Shown: positions 7,142 through 9,472 of the stretch, in pieces | Layout of the letters: the number at the start of each line of letters is the position of its first letter | How positions within the stretch are numbered: the first letter of the stretch is position 1 | Assembly: GCA_002702205.1 (NCBI GenBank) | Contig: NZYP01000003.1 | Location: 1 to 9,472 of the forward strand | Source: Flammeovirgaceae bacterium | Lineage (GTDB): Bacteria > Bacteroidota > Bacteroidia > Cytophagales > MED-G16 | Direction: 5' to 3' | DNA: 9,472 bases | Program-made: the position numbers and the translations under genes | Notes under the pieces: generated by a model | What the model was told of the DNA's origin: nothing | Database searches by the model: none | What the model saw: only the letters and a program-made list of their open reading frames with translations

Positions 7142-7165
7142 GGATGACCAAATGGATGACTAAAT
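7142..7165 (+). repeat. 12-bp tandem duplication just upstream of serine hydrolase start
   Basis: GGATGACCAAAT (7142-7153) is followed directly by GGATGACTAAAT (7154-7165), 11 of 12 bases identical. It ends 21 nt before the ATG at 7187. It also creates a 12-codon reading frame (ATG 7144 to TAA 7182) whose peptide is two near-copies of MTKW. It may be a recent slippage duplication in the leader or a paired binding site about one helical turn apart. Confidence 0.55.
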
Positions 7166-7186
7166 ATTTTTATTATATTTAATCAT

Positions 7187-8443
7187 ATGAACAATATCTA
7201 CTACCTATTTATAATTTACTTATTATCATTTATGGGATGTGACACTCCAAAAAGCTCATATCTCAGCTTGGATAGACTTAAAAAAATTGATGAACTAATA
7301 TTAGAAGATATTAAAGAAAATAAAATTCCTGGAGCCGTGGTACTAGTCGGTAATGAACATGAGATAATCTTTGAGAAGGCATACGGAATAAAGAACCCCA
7401 AAACAAATGAAAAATTCCATACTGATGATATTTTCAGAATCGCTTCAATGACAAAAGCTATTACATCTATTGGTGTTTTAAAGCTATGGGAGGAAGGTAA
7501 AATTGGCTTAGATGATACTATCGATAAATACATACCCAAATTTAAAAATATCGAAATCCTTGAAAGCTGGAATAGTGAAGACACGTCTTATACAACAAAA
7601 ATTTCAACAAAGAAAATTACTATTAGACAATTATTAACTCATACTTCAGGAATGGGTTATGGTTTTATTGACGGAAGTAATTCTATTAAGGCAATCTATC
7701 ATAAGAGAAAACAAAGTTTTATGAAAAATGGAGTTTTATGTTTTTGTGATGAAGATATAACAATTGGAGAAACAATAGAAAACTTAGCAGATGTTCCCCT
7801 GCACCATGAGCCCGGAGAAAGGTATACTTATAGTATTGGTCTAGATGTACTTGGTTATGTGATTGAGATTGTATCAGGAAAAAAACTAGATGAGTTCTTT
7901 AGAGATGAAATATTTACTCCTCTTCAGATGAATGATACTTACTTTTATTTACCAAAAGAGAAAGAAAATAGGTTGGTTCCAGTTTTATCTAAAAAAGATG
8001 GAGAATGGGTGATTTTTGAAGATGACAGATTCAATGTAAACTATCCGATAGAAGGAAAGAGAAAATTTTTTTCTGGTGGATGTGGTCTCTCAAGTACAGT
8101 CCAAGATTACTATAAATTTTTAACAGTATTTTTAAATGACGGAAAATTCAAAGGAAAAAATTTTATAAGTAAACAAACTAATGATTTAATTTTTCAAAAT
8201 CAGTTACCTAAATCTTTTGGTTTAGGTATTGGTTTAGCTTTTGGTATCGTACTTGAAAAAGATTTAAAGAATGGAGGAACTGGAAGTAAGGGGACTATAT
8301 CATGGGGCGGTTACTGGAATACTAGTTTTTTTGCTGATCCTAAAGATAAATATATCGGCCTTATTTATAAACAAACTCAAAATATTCAAGATAATTCCTC
8401 AGATCTGTTCCGAAGAGCAGTATCTACATCAGTAGTGAAGTAA
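7187..8443 (+). CDS. Class C beta-lactamase-like serine hydrolase, lipoprotein
   Basis: The 418-residue protein belongs to the beta-lactamase/penicillin-binding-protein-like serine hydrolase family (EstB and D-Ala-D-Ala carboxypeptidase relatives). A lipoprotein signal (hydrophobic 5-16, FMGC with Cys18) places it in the envelope. Domain landmarks are 'IPGAVVLVG' (47-55) and the active-site S-x-x-K 'SMTK' (Ser87, Lys90). 'LLTHTSGMGYG' (149-159) follows, then the second motif Tyr215-Ser-Ile in 'YTYSIGLDVLGY' (213-224). The 'FFSGGCGLSST' loop (294-304) precedes the third-motif region 'ISWGGYWNTSFFADP' (371-385). YSI instead of the true class C lactamase YSN, and WGG in place of KTG, favour an esterase or peptidase-type hydrolase over an antibiotic-destroying lactamase. 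The substrate is unknown. An insertion at about 163-195 contains a Cys-x-Cys (185-187). The start is in AT-rich DNA without a Shine-Dalgarno. The NTF2-like gene follows after 43 nt on the same strand. Confidence 0.93.
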   Translation: MNNIYYLFIIYLLSFMGCDTPKSSYLSLDRLKKIDELILEDIKENKIPGAVVLVGNEHEIIFEKAYGIKNPKTNEKFHTDDIFRIASMTKAITSIGVLKLWEEGKIGLDDTIDKYIPKFKNIEILESWNSEDTSYTTKISTKKITIRQLLTHTSGMGYGFIDGSNSIKAIYHKRKQSFMKNGVLCFCDEDITIGETIENLADVPLHHEPGERYTYSIGLDVLGYVIEIVSGKKLDEFFRDEIFTPLQMNDTYFYLPKEKENRLVPVLSKKDGEWVIFEDDRFNVNYPIEGKRKFFSGGCGLSSTVQDYYKFLTVFLNDGKFKGKNFISKQTNDLIFQNQLPKSFGLGIGLAFGIVLEKDLKNGGTGSKGTISWGGYWNTSFFADPKDKYIGLIYKQTQNIQDNSSDLFRRAVSTSVVK

Positions 8444-8486
8444 AATTTAATTAAGTTTACTTTTTACAATTAAATTATAAGTTATT

Positions 8487-8996
8487 ATGAAAAAATTAAT
8501 ATATACGATGTTAGGTTTATTCCTAATTACATCTTGTGCAGCCCCTCCATGCGAATGTGAGAATAGTGCTAATGGTTTCGTATTGCCCGGGCAATCAGTA
8601 AACATGGGTTCTGAAGCAGCTGTAGATGTTTTCAAAAAAATAGATGCTGCTTGGATGGTAAGAGATTATGAAACAATGAAGGCGCATATTGCTGATGAAG
8701 GTAACTATCGATTTGAGGATGGAACTGTTGTTACAAATGGAGAAAGTTTTGTTGCTAAAGTTGAAGAGCTTTATCAAAAAGATTTAGCTGATGGTGTTGA
8801 ATGGGAGTGGAATACTGATTATGCATTTTCTGTATATCCTTCAAAAACAGAAGATGACAATTGGAATGAAAAAGGTCAATGGGTAAATGCTCAATTTACA
8901 GGTTCTGATGGTTCGCTAGTTATTGAATGGTACCAAATTGATGGTGATCAACTAATTAGCTGGGTACAAACTAAAAGTGAAGCTGCAAAAGAGTAA
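8487..8996 (+). CDS. NTF2/SnoaL-like lipoprotein
   Basis: The 169-residue protein has a lipoprotein signal (hydrophobic 4-15, ITSC with Cys17) and a Cys-x-Cys pair just after it (Cys22, Cys24). A linker of about 20 residues follows, then an NTF2-like domain of about 120 residues. The domain opens with the classic helix 'VDVFKKIDAAWMVRDYETMKAHIADE' pattern (46-71). Strand 'NYRFEDGTVVTNG' (73-85), a helix 'ESFVAKVEELYQKDL' (86-100), and a curved sheet with 'QWVNAQFTGSDGS' (131-143) and 'EWYQIDGDQLISWVQT' (147-162) complete it. The fold forms a pocketed cone used by enzymes, binding proteins and unknowns in the SnoaL-like group. No catalytic role can be read from the sequence. It lies 43 nt after the serine hydrolase gene and before a strong terminator, so the two may share a transcript. 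Confidence 0.88.
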   Translation: MKKLIYTMLGLFLITSCAAPPCECENSANGFVLPGQSVNMGSEAAVDVFKKIDAAWMVRDYETMKAHIADEGNYRFEDGTVVTNGESFVAKVEELYQKDLADGVEWEWNTDYAFSVYPSKTEDDNWNEKGQWVNAQFTGSDGSLVIEWYQIDGDQLISWVQTKSEAAKE

Positions 8997-9017
8997 AAGC
9001 TTTATGTATCTTAGATT

Positions 9018-9048
9018 AAAAAGGCTCATAGAAATATGGGCTTTTTTT
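9018..9048. terminator. Bidirectional terminator with GAAA tetraloop
   Basis: AAAAAG-G-CTCATA (9018-9030) pairs with TATGGG-CTTTTT (9035-9046), with one bulged G and one G-T pair, around a GAAA tetraloop (9031-9034). T-tract 9042-9048 follows on the plus strand and TTTTTAAT on the minus strand. It begins 21 nt after the stop of the NTF2-like gene and ends 2 nt before the stop of the opposing 50-residue gene. It can serve both. Confidence 0.85.
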
Positions 9049-9050
9049 AA

Positions 9051-9203
9051 TTAATCAAAAAAGTCAATTGGGTTACGATATTTAAAATGTTTACGATAAT
9101 TAAATGATTTTTTTTTGTATTTACGTTTTAAATATCTGTACAATAACCAAGAAACAGATAACCATAAAAGACTCATAAATAACAAACCGATTATTTCATT
9201 CAT
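9051..9203 (-). CDS. Small single-pass membrane protein with basic tail
   Basis: This 50-residue reading frame begins at ATG 9203 (cat on plus 9201-9203) and ends at TAA 9051-9053. Residues 4-22 form one hydrophobic segment rich in Leu, Ile, Phe and Trp. Residues 23-43 hold eleven Lys/Arg and one His with several Tyr/Phe, and the protein ends PIDFFD. The tail should stay in the cytoplasm (positive-inside), with the N-terminus out. The composition is typical of real small membrane proteins, not random AT-rich DNA. The convergent hairpin terminator 2 nt beyond its stop fits a real transcript. I do not recognise a family; small unannotated proteins of this type are common in flavobacteria. It is divergent from the partial membrane-protein gene at 9309. 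The main doubt is the short length. Confidence 0.65.
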   Translation of the reverse strand: MNEIIGLLFMSLLWLSVSWLLYRYLKRKYKKKSFNYRKHFKYRNPIDFFD

Positions 9204-9216
9204 GTTCTAATCTACA

Positions 9217-9233
9217 AATTCTCCCTTAGAATT
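9217..9233. repeat. Short perfect hairpin in divergent gap
   Basis: AATTCT (9217-9222) and AGAATT (9228-9233) form a perfect 6-bp stem around CCCTT. It lies 13 nt upstream of the 50-residue gene's start, inside its likely leader or promoter. It may be an operator half-site pair or chance in AT-rich DNA. Confidence 0.3.
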
Positions 9234-9252
9234 CACAAACTATCTTTCTGTA

Positions 9253-9281
9253 GGGGATTGTTCCAAGACCCCGCTATTTTT
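9253..9281 (+). other. GC-rich hairpin plus T-tract between divergent small membrane genes
   Basis: GGGG (9253-9256) pairs with CCCC (9269-9272). Inside it TTG (9258-9260) pairs with CAA (9264-9266) around TTC, leaving A against GA as an internal loop. TATTTTTA (9275-9282) and then a further T-run (9287-9294) follow. Read on the plus strand it looks like an intrinsic terminator, yet no plus-strand gene ends before it: the preceding gene is on the minus strand. It lies 28 nt before the next ATG. Possible roles are an attenuator or leader structure for the 9309 gene, or an insulator against read-through. Confidence 0.5.
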
Positions 9282-9308
9282 ACTTATTTTTTTTCATATC
9301 TTTATTTT

Positions 9309-9472
9309 ATGGATGAATATAATAGTACTAGTAGTATATGGATTATTATCAGTTGTTTGGTTGTTGGTTGGTTTATTGCCAAATGGAAAACCAGATTGAA
9401 TGCAGAAGGAAAAAAAGGTGGTATTGAAGATATACTATCAAATGTATTGTTATTCTCTTTTCTTGGATTCAT
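9309..9472 (+). CDS. Partial membrane protein, runs off window
   Basis: An open frame starts at ATG 9309 and continues without a stop to the last base, giving 54 complete residues. After a short polar N-terminus (MDEYNSTSS) there is one membrane segment at about 10-26 (IWIIISCLVVGWFIAKW). A charged loop with 'KTRLNAEGKKGGIEDI' (27-42) follows, and a second hydrophobic stretch begins at about 43. The Lys-rich loop after the first segment suggests that it faces the cytoplasm. The 3' end is missing, so length and family cannot be judged. The start is chosen as the first ATG in this frame, and the upstream DNA is T-rich without a Shine-Dalgarno. The gene is divergent from the 50-residue membrane protein gene. 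Confidence 0.6.
   Translation, partial: MDEYNSTSSIWIIISCLVVGWFIAKWKTRLNAEGKKGGIEDILSNVLLFSFLGF

Noticed and set aside
7216..7584. 122-codon minus-strand frame inside the serine hydrolase gene
   Set aside because: It is antisense to the conserved SxxK region; its hydrophobic, Ser/Ile-rich product is what a reverse reading of AT-rich coding DNA yields.
8447..8635. 62-codon minus-strand frame over the NTF2-like gene start
   Set aside because: It is antisense to the lipoprotein signal region; no recognisable product or initiation context.
1..9472. CRISPR array, tRNA/rRNA, insertion sequence, toxin-antitoxin or defence island
   Set aside because: No regularly spaced repeats, cloverleaf or rRNA-like stretches, transposase or integrase motifs, or known defence domains were seen on either strand.

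Overview
The window looks like ordinary chromosome from a low-G+C member of the Bacteroidota, most likely a (marine-type) flavobacterium. The base composition is strongly AT-rich (about one third G+C by eye). Start codons sit in A-rich contexts with no clear Shine-Dalgarno sequence. Secreted proteins have short flavobacterial signal peptides ending in ...SAQ or ...KAQ, and there are five short lipoprotein signals. No rRNA, tRNA, CRISPR array, transposase, integrase or phage gene was seen.

Layout. A secreted protein with a CsgG/FlgO/TolB-N-like fold pattern (89-754, +) converges on a two-gene minus-strand unit: an ABC-F ATPase (4307-2412), followed after 8 nt by a GH51 alpha-L-arabinofuranosidase lipoprotein (2403-844). 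An 87-bp divergent gap separates this unit from a plus-strand lipoprotein of the ADP-ribosylglycohydrolase fold (4395-5696). A 236-bp non-coding stretch with inverted and direct repeats follows, then a secreted fasciclin-domain protein (5933-6433). This protein converges, across a strong two-way terminator, on a calycin-like hypothetical lipoprotein (7011-6493, -). A class C beta-lactamase-like serine hydrolase lipoprotein (7187-8443, +) and an NTF2/SnoaL-like lipoprotein (8487-8996, +) follow. They end at a GNRA-loop terminator shared with a 50-residue membrane protein (9203-9051, -). A plus-strand membrane protein begins at 9309 and runs off the window.

How the genes work together. Seven of the ten genes encode exported proteins, five of them lipoproteins, so the region is mainly a cell-envelope segment. 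The only strong operon is ABC-F plus GH51. The GH51 enzyme and the divergent ADP-ribosylglycohydrolase-like lipoprotein both belong to families that cleave pentofuranosyl linkages outside or inside the cell. They could act together in scavenging sugars, but no SusC/SusD pair, transporter or regulator is present, so this is inference. I found no convincing novel multi-gene defence or mobile system. The points most worth a second look are the altered metal-site motifs of the ADP-ribosylglycohydrolase homologue, the ABC-F/GH51 coupling, the short basic membrane protein, and several compact repeats or hairpins in the gaps.
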